From Agrypnia vestita (lineage: Eukaryota; Arthropoda; Insecta; Trichoptera; Phryganeidae): a stretch of 64,000 nucleotides of DNA. The notes beneath the pieces are model-generated. The model was not told the DNA's origin. It ran no database searches and was given only the letters and a program-made list of their open reading frames with translations. Below, piece after piece: positions 46,611-57,795 of this stretch; the first letter of the stretch is position 1; each line of letters begins with the position of its first letter. The position numbers and the translations under genes were made by a program. The stretch spans positions 62,001 through 126,000 of the forward strand of contig JADDOH010011132.1 of assembly GCA_016648135.1 (NCBI GenBank), read 5' to 3'.

Positions 46611-46918
46611 ACTGATGACAATAATATAAAATTAATATCTTAATTATATTTAAATTTGATGTTTATCATTTTATTTCACTTTTATTAAAGCGAATGAATG
46701 TAATAATAAGAAGAATAATAAAGATGATTTGATCAACGGATAAAAAATCTGTAGTGATGATAAAATTAAAAATTGTAGTCGAACAACTTCATGGAGAAAT
46801 AAAAACAATAACGGCGCCCGGAGCATATGTTATTTTCGTAACACCATTTTCAAGTTGATTGTGTCACATAAGAATTGATTTTAGTTAAATATCTACATAT
46901 GTAGTATATTAAATATGT

Positions 46919-47465
46919 TGTCACGGAATGACACGCTTAAAAAAATTTGCTCACTGTCCGAATTCCATGTAAATGTTATAACATTATCTAAACATTGAGA
47001 ACGTACTATAACAATCTAGGGTGAACTACAATCTTCGGGGAACGTCTACAAACGTCCAGAAACCCTTAGAAAAACCTAGGAGTGAGAGAACATTCTCCTA
47101 AACACAATAAACATCTAGGAGGTTCGGTACCATCATTTTTGGATATAAATACGGCGCCGGCCGCGTTTTTACAGAACGTGCAAAGTCGACTCCAAAGAGC
47201 GAGGCCAGGGTGGCCAGGTGCGATAAATACTACGAGCGAAAACTGGGTGGAACGTTCTAGTGGATGTTAAATACGTATTACCCAGCGATAATGAAGTATT
47301 TATTTATGAATGATATACCGATAAAAAGTGTGATTTAAAGAAAAGCGTTAATATTAATTCGTTTTAAGTGACTTTGTATATGAATAATAAATTAATCATT
47401 AATTAAGAAATCGCTAATAAATTTCCAGTGTTTTAATTTGCATCCCACAGCCACGTCACATGACA
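46919..47465 (+). mobile_element. Solo LTR, family B, with target duplication
   Basis: 547 bp from TGTCACGGAATGAC to CACGTCACATGACA, flanked on both sides by ATATGT (46913-46918 and 47466-47471). TATA box GGATATAAATACGG at 47138-47151. GAGAACATTCTCC at 47086-47098 is the same spaced GAA/TTC inverted pentamer seen in the other family B LTRs. Boundaries are firm. No internal region survives, so it arose by LTR-LTR recombination. Confidence 0.85.
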
Positions 47466-47471
47466 ATATGT

Positions 47472-48304
47472 ATTTTAAATTCTACGAATTAATTTTTGTA
47501 TTAATAAATCCGGTTACCTGAACTGGTATCCCGGTGTCTTTAGTGCGAAAAACGTAACACGAGTTACAAAACTCAATATTTCCGTTGATATTTTAAAATG
47601 TTTCACCATTTTGGTTACGTCACATTTCTGTGGAACTTCGCAGACTTTGCCCTTCGACAATTTTTTTCAGTTCAGTGTTCGAAATCTCAACAATGGGGCA
47701 ATACTGCGAATTCCAAGGCTTGCGAGAAATAGTACAACTTGAATTCCGTTGTTGTACAAAACTACCTTTTGTAAAATCCTAATACATTGTCGCCTTTGAG
47801 CTATTTATTGGAAAAGTTTTCAGGCCTTATCGGTAAATAATAATGTCGTCATGGAAAAGCACCCTAGCGCCCGTCGCATGAAGTACTCAAGTATTTGTTG
47901 GGGTAGTTTGAACAAAATTTGTCCAGTTCAAAGTTTCAATTATTAATTAATTTTGGTATAACTTTAGACCAATCTAAGTCGGCGATGGTGAAGCTATGGC
48001 TCGCGGAACATTGTTGGCGCGTCGCCTGATTATATCAGCAGCTTTATTATTTACTCCGTTCCACCACGTAAATTTAATCAGCACTTGTTGGTGGTCAATG
48101 CTTATAAGTCTAATATCAAAATGAATTATGTCTCTTGTTTTTCAAAATTATTTTAAAAATATTATTGCTGAAGTTCTTGTTTGCACACAACTATTGGAAA
48201 AAAATTTAGAATTGGGCAACAAGTTAAATTTAATAGATTATTAATAATATTTTGTTATCTTTTACATGCTTTACTTATTTCTAATGATTCTAAATTATTC
48301 AGTT
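47472..48304. other. No assignable feature
   Basis: Moderate GC in 47590-48070, but frames are short and no motif is seen. It may hold worn 5' parts of the Penelope element whose endonuclease follows. Confidence 0.4.
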
Positions 48305-48475
48305 TCATACCAAAAGTCCTAAATTTTTATCAAAACCATGATCATTTTCTAATAAATGATTTGAAAATTCAGAAAAACCTTGATTATTCAGACATCTCAA
48401 ATGCTCTTTTACTCTTATATTGAAATTTTGACCGGTTTTTCCAATATAAAATGCCGTACGAGATTCCCTATATCA
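48305..48475 (-). pseudogene. Penelope-like GIY-YIG endonuclease fragment
   Basis: On the minus strand an open stretch reads FYIGKTGQNFNIRVKEHLRC, then NNQGFSEFSNHLLENDHGFD, and ends at a TGA (48305-48307). FYIGKTG is the YIG half of a GIY-YIG nuclease, and the R..EH and SNHLLENDH motifs match the Penelope-type endonuclease. The upstream RT is not visible. A hammerhead-like core lies about 110 bp away on the opposite strand (48581-48612), so the two are either inverted parts of one element or separate insertions. This is a different lineage from the copy at 34259. Confidence 0.7.
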
Positions 48476-48580
48476 TTATTTGTTTAAAATGCAGGTCTAA
48501 TATTTTTCGATATATGTAAATGTATATTTCGGTAAATGTATTAATATATAAAATTCTTCGCCAATAATCGTTTTTATTAT

Positions 48581-48612
48581 TTAACGATGGAAAGGTTTTT
48601 CCGAAACATGTA
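48581..48612 (+). ncRNA. Hammerhead-like Penelope-type tail, partial core
   Basis: Reads TTTAACGATGGAAAGGTTTT then TCCGAAACATG. Stem II GGAAA/TTTCC is kept, but the 5' core CTGANGA has become TTTAACGA. It lies near the Penelope endonuclease fragment on the other strand. Confidence 0.4.
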
Positions 48613-49135
48613 AGTGTAATTAATAAAATATAAGGAGATACATACAAATAATACAATATATATTTATCATGATTATATATCTTCTGTGTATACAAATAAA
48701 TAAATAAATTATTCTGACAGATTTAAAATTGAAAAAATATAGAAAAGTAATTTAATTAAATCTAATGAAATCATATCATTTATCATGCGACACGTGATGG
48801 CCATTTTTGAGACATTTTTATATCCCTGACCTTCTCGTGGGTTTAACTTTTTCCATCACAAGTAGGCGCTCAAGATCTCAAATGTTTACTATAGGTCACT
48901 GGACTACACAGTTGCTTCCTGGTGGTGGCTTTGTAGATTTTGCAGTAGACTTTGTAGATTTATCTTTGTCCTTAACTTGCATTTGTGTGGAAACACAGAC
49001 AAAACTTTGGAACACATTCTGTGGTCTGGTACCTTCCAAACCTTTGTAGAAAATCAAACACAGCTAATTTGTACTGCCCATAGACCTTTGACGATCCTAA
49101 TGAATACGTGTACCTCAAAAAACAAATCCATTAAA

Positions 49136-49265
49136 AATATGATAGATGTGGTAGTCTATCATGGGTGGAATTGGTAAACATAACATTGTGTAATGGTCAT
49201 CGATCTACCAATTACGTTAAGATCATTTAAGCCAACCATACGATAGGTCGTAAAGCCTATAAACC
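49136..49265 (-). mobile_element. MITE fragment, CTCATAGAGACGAA family
   Basis: GATAGATGTGGTAGTCTATC, ATGGGTGGAATTGG, TTAAGCCAACCATACG, TAGGTCGTAAAGCC. Inverse of the family interior. 48790-49130 upstream is unassigned. Confidence 0.6.
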
Positions 49266-49477
49266 CATAATTACTGTAATCTATACTTGGTTTTTTTTTA
49301 ATGTGTTTCGTTACAGAGATTGGGTCTCATGACATGTTGTAAGGTTAAAAAATATCAGTATACAGTGAACTCTCTACAACACACGAAAACATGCTAACTT
49401 CTATTTTCCGAGTTATTTTTAATCAGCAATCAATCATTGAAAAAAAAGTATTTTTCTGTAGGTAGGTATAATATAAT

Positions 49478-50086
49478 TTTGGAGGTGGATGAGCCCTCCG
49501 GTTTAGGATGGGTTTGAACTCAAGGGTCACCACTCCGTTTATAGAGTCGGAGATCTCTGCTGTTGCTATGATGTAAAAGTCGCGGTTTGACAGAATTTAT
49601 TTTTGATTACAAGTACAAGTTAAAAAAATACAATGGTGTACAAAAATTACAATAAACGACGCGAAGTTCGAAGGTATGATCGGCGAGGGCTTCCGCCGTA
49701 TAAGCGAGCCACTAAGAAGTGAGATGTAGAACAAAGAGGGCTTCCGCTGTGCCCGATAGCCCCGGAGGAGTGAGATGCCCTGTTCTGCGGGCGAGGGTTT
49801 ATATACCTGTTCCTAATAAAGAAAGCCAGAGTTGTTTTGACTTCATTCACTCGGCGGGGCGTGATATATTTTGTCTACGAGGCAGAAGTGATGTCCGCCG
49901 CTTTTCGTGTCCCTTAATACTTTTGCCTTTGTACTCAGTCATTGGTCCGGCTTACATTGTTGTCCGTTGCCGTTTTCAGCATTCTTGACTCGACCTTTGT
50001 ACCGGAGGCGACAGCCTGCCATGCTTGGGTGTCGGCGTATGCGGTACCTCCTTACACGTGTATCTGCATGCATCTTTGGCCACCAC
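49478..50086 (-). mobile_element. Solo LTR, family A, second copy
   Basis: 609 bp, colinear with 5549-6155 (shared GGAGGTGGATGAGCCCTCCG, AGAGTCGGAGATCTCTGCTG, CATTGGTCCGGCTTAC). Exact ATAAT flanks it at 49473-49477 and 50087-50091. The reversed TATA reads GGTATATAAACCC near 49800. The two copies differ enough in the middle to be independent, fairly old insertions. No internal retrotransposon sequence is nearby. Confidence 0.8.
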
Positions 50087-50249
50087 ATAATAAAAAATAC
50101 TTACCCGACATTCAAGCGTTCCATTAGTTCAACATTCATTTAGGAAGCAATATTCGTATTTTTAAGGCCTCACAGAATTGGAAAAATGATGGTAATGAGA
50201 AGACAATTAATAAACTTACGTAGGCAATATTGTGATTCGGTACGTCATG

Positions 50250-50370
50250 GTCTCCAAGTACTACCGACACGAGTAGTTAATGCATTCGAAGCATGTAGTC
50301 TTCAACTAAATGTACAAAAGACAAAATACATCATCACTAGCAAAGGAAATAAAATGGATGATGGCGGGAT
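50250..50370 (+). pseudogene. Small RT-like fragment
   Basis: Reads VVNAFEACSLQLNVQKTKYI and ITSKGNKMDD. 'AFE...L.LN..KTKYI' matches the segment between the catalytic motif and FKYLG in RTE-like RTs. Too short for more than a tentative call. Confidence 0.5.
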
Positions 50371-50416
50371 GTATATTATAAGCTATACAAAATCAATTGC
50401 CACGCCAATCACATGA

Positions 50417-51599
50417 CGTTTACCTTCTCTATTATGTTCCTTCAGCAAGTAAATAACATATTTTCTAAGGCCTCACAGGATTAAGAAGGTTCTCTATGGA
50501 GCGGAACAAGGCTAGGTAATGTATATCTTATTTATGGGTTTTATGTTTAGTTTGTAGAACTCCATATTTAATTTTAATGAAATTTTAAATAAATTCATTT
50601 ATAATTTGTCATTATGGTCAATATTCAACACGCAGCGTTTACAAGTAGGCCAAAGTGAATAGGTTATTGTTTAGATTCCATAATCTAAAACAAACACTTT
50701 AACAATTTTAAACTAATAATATTAATTTAACAAGACAAGAATAAAATCATCTAGCAAATCAAGAACACGAATGATTAACTATGTTTGGGGGCATATTAAA
50801 ATCCTTACGGCATTCATACAAACCTACCGAAAAACAAAAAATCTCGACACATTTATACAACAAAACATTCGTACTAATGGAAAAGTATTCCCTCAGCATA
50901 AATAACTAATATCGCATACTTAATACAACATTGAAAGAAATCTACCACTCCGCATAAAAACTTAATCGAACTTTTTTCGCTTGACATTTTTACAGGAAAA
51001 TTTAAACGTAATTAGAATTCGTTGTCAATAAATTTTTACTTACCTAAATTCAACAGATTAATCCTCGTTAGCAAACAGGTCCTGTCGTACTTGTAAATAA
51101 GAATATCAGTTTACCAACCTGTCGGCAGAAAATTCAACAGAGACTGCTGTGAAAGAGAGCCAAGTTTTGGGGTAGCTGGCTCTCAGGGTGACGAGGGTGT
51201 AGCATTGGGTGGCGCTTTATTTCCACCCCCCGTAGAATCTGAAACTCGGTTATCACCTGCGCTCAGGGCAGACCTACCCGAATAAATCAAAGAACGGAAA
51301 CCTCTCAAATCATCTCCTAATAAGCCTCATAAATCTAAGTACTTTTGATTTTACGAATTTACAATTTTCATACGAATTTACATATCCATCATATTTTCTT
51401 CTACTCTGCCCTTTTTACTGTTTCTTTTTTTTATTAAATTTAAATTTATTACATATTTTACAATTAAAAAAGATCCTGCTAACTAGGAGTTAGTAATCAG
51501 CAGGTTTCTTCTATTACTAATGAATATACCTTATCATTGAATAATACATAAGAATTTAAAAAATTATATAAAAATAGTTAGCATGCAGACAATTCACTA
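50417..51599. other. No assignable feature
   Basis: 51100-51300 is GC-richer (GGTAGCTGGCTCTCAGGGTG) and unassigned. The rest is AT-rich. Confidence 0.4.
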
Positions 51600-52215
51600 T
51601 TGTTCATAATAAACTCCCTACATCCAACCCAAACAAGTCAGAGGGCATACCATTGAAAACCGTTGGTATTTTAACTTGTAATATTCTTTCTCCATAATAA
51701 TTATTGCATCTCGATTCAATATATTTTCCAAGTGACATTTGTCTCATATTACACTCGTAGAAGATGTATGAATGTGGCCGAAGCAAAAGTGGTGTGCCAG
51801 GATAGAAGAGTGTGCCATTCAATCTTCTCTGCCTACCCCTGCGGATAAACGGCGTGATGATTAGTTAGTTAGTTAGTATTCATTACAAGTGTAAGTATAA
51901 TCTTATATTTAGATACTTATTAATATTCAAAAGTTTTATTTCCGTAAAAATATTGTTTCCTTTGTTTTTGAAAGATTTTACATTTAATTATTCGCTTTTG
52001 TAGGTTTGGCATTTGTTTCATCCTTGTTTGAAATGTATTTCCCCATAGAAAAATACCATATAAAATTATTAGTTCTACCATAGCTACGTACATTTTTTTA
52101 AGAGTTTCAAAAGGAACAATATTTTAACGATATAAATTTTTGATAGTTTTGACCTCAGTTTGTTACATATTTTTTTTATGTATGATTGTCAGTTAAGTTT
52201 CTCATTTATCATGAT
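51600..52215 (-). pseudogene. Non-LTR RT C-terminal remnant
   Basis: Minus strand from 52215: LDIMINEKLN, stop, QSYIKKICNKLRSKLSKIY, a frame change, LLKKMYVAMVELIILYGIFL and WGN. A tail at 51604-51822 (CNMRQMSLGKYIESRCNNYY) probably belongs to the same element. 'LG..IDEKL.W..HI..I..KL' and 'ILYG...WG' are typical of Jockey/CR1-like RT. No catalytic core in view. Confidence 0.7.
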
Positions 52216-52676
52216 GTCCAGTCTTGTGGGGCACCAACTAACCCTATAACATTTCGTGTAATTAGAGTAGAGGTAATTCATCATTTTACCTTTGCACATT
52301 GCAAATGCCGTAACGTTGTCGATTTAATATTATTTTACCACACTTATATTAGCTTCACCTGCTTGTCTGGATGAAATCTTATAATCGATATTTCACCCAT
52401 TTTCCAATGTCATCAATTATCAGATTCACTAATTAATCAAATAATCCATCATACTTGATTATTACTCAACGTTTTATATGGGAAACTGGTTAATGAGCTC
52501 ACCAAAGGGTGGCGCTAAATTCCTACCGAAGTGATTTTGTACGCTGGGTAATACTAAGACATAAATGTAGAAAATTATGTTACATGAAAAAGATTCACTT
52601 AAGAAAAAACACTATACATATTTAAATGTACTAAAAAGTAAATAAATAATTTTTGGACAAAAAATTTTTTCTTGCA

Positions 52677-52815
52677 ACGTGCGTTAAGCGGCCGGTTCGG
52701 TTTTGCTTATCCGGGGTTCAAGCCCCATCTCTAGGCCGTTAAATTTGTTTCTTTTTTAAATTACGGACGTTACGTGAAGTTACGGACAGACAGACAGACA
52801 GATAAACGGACGGTC
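52677..52815 (+). mobile_element. SINE-like repeat with GACAGACA tail, second copy
   Basis: GCGGCCGGTTCGG, GGGGTTCAAGCCCCATCTCT, GGCCGTTAAATTTG, TTACGTGAAGTTACGGACAG, then (ACAG)n. Colinear with the minus-strand copy at 13850. Confidence 0.62.
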
Positions 52816-53360
52816 ATAATCGTATATATTATTTGATCCTCCCGTTCATCCTGTCATCCAGTTTTATGACTTTCAGAATATTGCTTTTGAAAATCTTGTG
52901 TCGAAAATGTTTGTTTCTTATTGTCTGAGTCTTTTCCGGCACCTTTAGAGGAACAAGTCTACAAAGAGGTCCCAATACTTTCGTCGTTAATGATAAACTG
53001 AATTCTAGGGTTTCGGTTTTCAACAAGAGTCTTGTGGATTTATTGGAATCGTTTTTATTTTAATGATACTTTCTTATTTTATTTTATTAGAAAAAATTGT
53101 GAACATATCATCAATGATTCTAATAGATAGTCCCACAAAAATAATAAAGTAGAATATTAAGACAAACATCTAAAATTAAGATAAATTTAGTATCGTAAAT
53201 GAGCCAGGCTAATATATGATACTGATACTATTTTTTTTATGTTTGAACACACAAATTATCTGATTTCCCATTTTAATCGATTGTTGCGTTTTATGATAAA
53301 TAATCCTGAAATTATGCGGATCATTGGTTAAGAGGTATAAAAATTATATATATTTTTATT

Positions 53361-53770
53361 AGACTTGGAAACATTCTATCACCAAATACTATTAAAACGG
53401 TGTATTGCGCATTAATTCAATCAATACTTCAATATGGTATCATTGGGTGGGGAGGATTATATAAAACATCATTAAATACACTCTTAATAGCACAAAAGAG
53501 CATAATTTAAGTTATTAAAAAAACACAAACCTACTTAACAAATCGATAATTCCAAGAATTTTGTTTGCCTACTGTTATGGAATGTTTTTGAAAATATCAT
53601 TACTACAAATCTTTAAAGAAAAATATATGACATTCTATTATTTCTTAATTAAGAAACATCCAAATATTAAAAAAAAAATCCAAAAATCCAAAATTAAACT
53701 AGGATCAGGTTTGGCGTCTACCAGATGCGTTGAAATATTTTCATACAACTTAATATACATTATATCCTGA
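53361..53770 (+). pseudogene. Non-LTR RT C-terminal remnant
   Basis: Plus strand reads RLGNILSPNTIKTVYCALIQ, SILQYGIIGWGGLYKTSLNT, LLIAQKSII, stop, VIKKTQTYLTNR, stop, then a decayed tail to about 53770. 'YCALIQSILQYGIIGWGG' is the standard segment near the end of CR1/Jockey-like RTs. It is on the opposite strand from the 51600-52215 remnant. Confidence 0.75.
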
Positions 53771-56106
53771 CTGTAATTCAGTTTCAGTTTCAGTGCCGAT
53801 AAATCGGCGTTTATTAGCTAAATAACTTTTACAACAGCTTGCATCAAAACATAATTAATGTTAAGAATATTTACAGAGTTTATGATTAAGATAGCAACAA
53901 ATACAATATACAATTTTTTGTATGCAGGCCTTTATCGTTACCTACCTCGCTAGGTACATAAAAATACCTGTTCTGAGGTAAGTAGCCATTCCATTCATTG
54001 AGATTCCATTTAAATATTTTATTTAATGGTTACGTAATTAGAAGAATAAAAGAAAAATAAAGTTAAGTAATTAAAAATCAATCGAAGTATCGAAGATCAA
54101 AATATAAAAATATATGTATGGGAATGTAATGGTTCACATTTTGTTATGATCGAAACACATTAAAACAATCGTGAAGAAAAAATCTCGAGCATAGACCTGA
54201 CTAATATTTAGAGACAGACGGCATATTATAATTTTTAAAATTTGTGAACATCTTTATATACTTTGCTAGCTTGTCTATCCATATTAAGCTGTTTACTTAT
54301 TAAAAATTAGATAAAATATTTGGTTAATTAAACTGAGAGTTATGAAGCCCAAACTAAAATTGGAAAACTTATTTTCCAGCTCGTTTGGCAACTTTGCGAC
54401 CTTTTATGAGACTTTGGTCCCACTGTGTAATCCGTTCACATCATTTAGACAAATGTTATTTATTTATTCACTGGAATTAACACAAATATGATATGGATTT
54501 CTACCATTGGGTATTAGCAAAAGCTTTGTCTCTTTTTTTTAAATGAAGAGGATAAGAGGACACAATAAAAAAAATGTAACAAATTGGTCATTTATGTATT
54601 TTCCTTTATTATTTAGGTACAAATTCTTGCCCAATGGCAATGTTTGTTCTTAATTTAAACTTTTAATTTTTTTTGTATATTTTTAAGTTATTGTTGTTGA
54701 ATATTAATACATAGCTTGTAAATATAAATATTTAGTGTAATTTTAAAAATATAATGTAACTAGTAAGATGGTCTATGTAATAATATATATTTTGTGTTAA
54801 CTGATTTTAATTTGTACTGTTGGTTTCTCATAAATCCATAAATAAATTGTTCTGTGAGTTTTTCGATGCCTCTGCGATTAAAACCACATGTTGAAAAAAA
54901 GAGGCCGAACAAAAGAATCGATGAATCGATGAAGATACCTGTATAATTATTTGATTTGTCCAATTTATTTTGCACGATGGTGAATGTTTTCGATTGCGCC
55001 CTGCATGCATATTCCCCCAGTGAATCCGAATGGATTCTCATTATTATAGAATTAACTTTGTGATTGAGTTCTTGACTGCTTATTATTTATATTATTGTTT
55101 ACTTGACTGCTTATTCTATATACTGTATTATTAACTAAGATTTGATGTATTAGATTTTCTTTTCTTTCCTTCCAATTGTTATATAATTAGATTACACTAC
55201 CTATACCTTTGATTGTAAGTGGTTATCCCTCACCACACACAAGAATATAATTCTTTTTGGTGAGGTATACACACACAAAAAATATAGATTTGTAAACATT
55301 TATGTATGATCGTAGAAAAAAAAATTATATATATATTATTAATTAAATAAAAAAATAAAATATTAAATAAAAAAAAAATTAAAAAAGAAGGTATCAAAAG
55401 TGGTCACTTTTGTCGACTTTAAAATCCATTTTGAAGACTTGTTAATAAATAAAATAATAAATGTAACGTAAAATCACACCAAAATTTTGTAAAGGAGAAA
55501 ATTTTCTTTCTAATGACGTATTACTTTTACCAATGTATATCATTTTTGACAAGCATTTTAAAATTTGAAAAAAAGATATTCCTTGCGTTAACATCTCATA
55601 TTTAAATCTTTGGTCTTTTCCTCAGCTTTATGTGTATCGGAAACATGGACAATGTTGCAGACATATTTGAAATGTGGTATTGCAGACTATCTAACGACCA
55701 CATGGGTATGTGGCTGACTGATGCTGAAGTCTCTCCGGCAAGATTTTTTACTTTACTGTTGTTACTGTTTATATTAGAAGAAGGTACTCTGAATTTTTTC
55801 GAAGCTGACATCCAGAAAAATAGGCAGTTAAGAATCAAGTAGAACCATGAACTACAAGTTTTGTTCAATGAACCAAAACGCTCGAACAAGATGTCCGAAA
55901 AATGTCTCCTACAACATGTTTATGGTGATCGAGTGGATTCTAGCCGTAACAGTGATCGTATCCAACCAATCAAAAGCCGAAACGGGTAGCGCAGCTCTGC
56001 GCCGCCCCCTTGCCAGCATTTTCGACGATTCCAACATTGGTCGTTGAACACGTAGTTAGTAATAATCGTGGGAATCATTTTGCCCGTAAATGTATATCAA
56101 ATAATT
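53771..56106. other. Unassigned; one less AT-rich block
   Basis: AT-rich except 55620-56045, where both strands have open frames of 66-95 codons (minus: SASVSHIPMWSLDSLQYHIS). I recognise no family. It is probably an unidentified repeat. Confidence 0.4.
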
Positions 56107-56305
56107 TTTTTTTTTTTTAAATAATAAATAGAGATGCGAACACGGAATACGTGTCACATCAATATTCTTACTATTTTCAAACTAAGCTAAACGCTTGTGC
56201 TGTGAAAATAGGACTAACTTGCTAGTCTGGGCTGAGATTCGAACCCGCGACCATTGGATCACGAGGCGAGTGTCCTAACCACAAGACCAACTAACTACTC
56301 ATTTA
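56107..56305 (-). mobile_element. tRNA-derived SINE, family 1, fuller copy
   Basis: Minus strand: TTGGTCTTGTGGTTAGGACA, GTCGCGGGTTCGAATCTCAG, a body of about 60 bp absent from the 509 copy (CACAAGCGTTTAGCTTAGTT region), ACACGTATTCCGTGTTCGC, and A-tail (poly-T 56107-56120). Confidence 0.82.
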
Positions 56306-56429
56306 ATGATTTACATTTTAGGATATCATGCAATTTAGTGCGTGATTGTTTTCAGAATAATTTGTGTAGGTATGTTCAAATTTTTTAAGATAAAAAAATA
56401 TTGGATTTTATCCCCAGGACATAGAAGCG

Positions 56430-56625
56430 AATCCATATTTTGATATGGGAAAGTAGGTAAGTGGTAGTCTATCATGGGTGAAATTTTTGAACGTTATATT
56501 GTGTAGAGTGATCACTTTAGCCAGCAGGACGACAGGTCCTTAGCCTTATGAACATCCAAAAAGACTACTACTACTATATAAAATATAGCTTCGTTTCTAT
56601 GAGACATAGACTTTAACTGCACTAT
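56430..56625 (-). mobile_element. MITE copy, CTCATAGAGACGAA family
   Basis: Left GGTGGTAGTCTATCATGGGT, then TGTAGAGTGATCACTTTAGC, GGTCCTTAGCCTTATG, AAAAAGACTACTACTAC and ATAGCTTCGTTTCTATGAGA at the right end. Fairly complete. Confidence 0.7.
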
Positions 56626-57344
56626 AATATACATTATAATATGTCTTAACTATAACTACACTATAATATATCTTGTGCTTGTTTTGTTTGCTTTGCAATT
56701 GCAATACAATACATTGAAGACCGAAAGATCTCCCTGGTCGGGTGGGAAACCTCTTTCTACACTACCGCATTTGAATCTTCAATGTGTTCATGAAGTAAAT
56801 TATCACAAACCCACCATGTGCTCACATATGGTAGTGTGCGAGCAACTCCAAGAATCGACCACGGAGCAGGTTTTGAAGGAAAGGGAGTGAAAATATCAAG
56901 AAAGACGTCATCAGACGAAATCAGTTACTTGAAAAAGTTAAATATCCTGAATTGATCAATGGTTATATAAATTACGTAACGATTTAAATTATATCTTCGG
57001 TGTCCGTCCTATGACGGATTTTAATTACCGGTTAGAGAAAATGCAGATTATTGGAATATTGAAACAGACTATATGAAAATTGGATGAAAGAGGGACAAAA
57101 GTTAAGGGATGTTGTTAGCCTCCGATAAGGTTGTGAGGGAGGCAGGGCCTTAGAAATATTGCGGGGTAATTACTTCCAATTTATTGTTAACCGGAAGGTA
57201 ACAACTCGCTCTTCCGTAATCACAGCTAGGCCTTTTGGGAGGTTGGGTAGTTCATTTACCGTCATAAATAATAACCTCTCTTCCGAATGCTACAAGTGTC
57301 ATTCGATCCTCTCTGTGGGTGAAACGGTGTGTGTTGTTCAAGAC

Positions 57345-57610
57345 GTATTACAGATGTCTCACAGAGACGAAGCTATTTATATGAGAAAGTATGTTTGGTA
57401 GACTTTTTGAAAGTTTACGGTGCTATCAACCTGCCATATGGCTGGCTTAAGTGATCACTTTAACGTTCACGATTCCACCCATGATCGACCACCACATCTC
57501 TCATATTTGGTATTTATAAATCTCGCTTCACTTTATTCAATGAAAACTTACGCTTTAGCCATCTATGGTTGAAATTTTTCATTCCCATGAAACAGTACAT
57601 AGATGTCGCT
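57345..57610 (+). mobile_element. MITE copy, CTCATAGAGACGAA family
   Basis: Starts ATTACAGATGTCTCACAGAG ACGAAGCTAT, then GAGAAAGTATGTTTGG, GGCTGGCTTAAGTGATCA, CACGATTCCACCCATGAT. Later TGAAACAGTACATAGATGTC. The right arm has faded. Confidence 0.7.
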
Positions 57611-57711
57611 GCTAATAATGAGACTTACTTTTTTACTAGAGTATGGAGCAATATTGTATTTTATGTATATAAATATGTATATGTATGTATATGTTATGTA
57701 TATTCATAGCA

Positions 57712-57795
57712 CAAGCGTTTAGCTTAATTTGAAAATAGTAAGAATATTGATGTGACACGAATTCCGTATTCATATCTCTATTTAAAAAAAAATGT
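57712..57795 (+). mobile_element. SINE family 1, 3' fragment
   Basis: CACAAGCGTTTAGCTTAATT TG, ATAGTAAGAATATTGATGTG ACACGAATTCCGT, TCTCTATTT and A-run: the 3' half of the 56107 copy on the plus strand, without the tRNA head. Confidence 0.8.

Noticed and set aside
5549..50086. The two family A LTRs as ends of one very large retroelement
   Set aside because: They are 43 kb apart, in the same orientation with separate flanking repeats, and nothing between them encodes gag or pol of that family.
55602..56047. Overlapping open frames on both strands
   Set aside because: No recognisable domain on either strand. More likely part of an unidentified repeat than a host exon.
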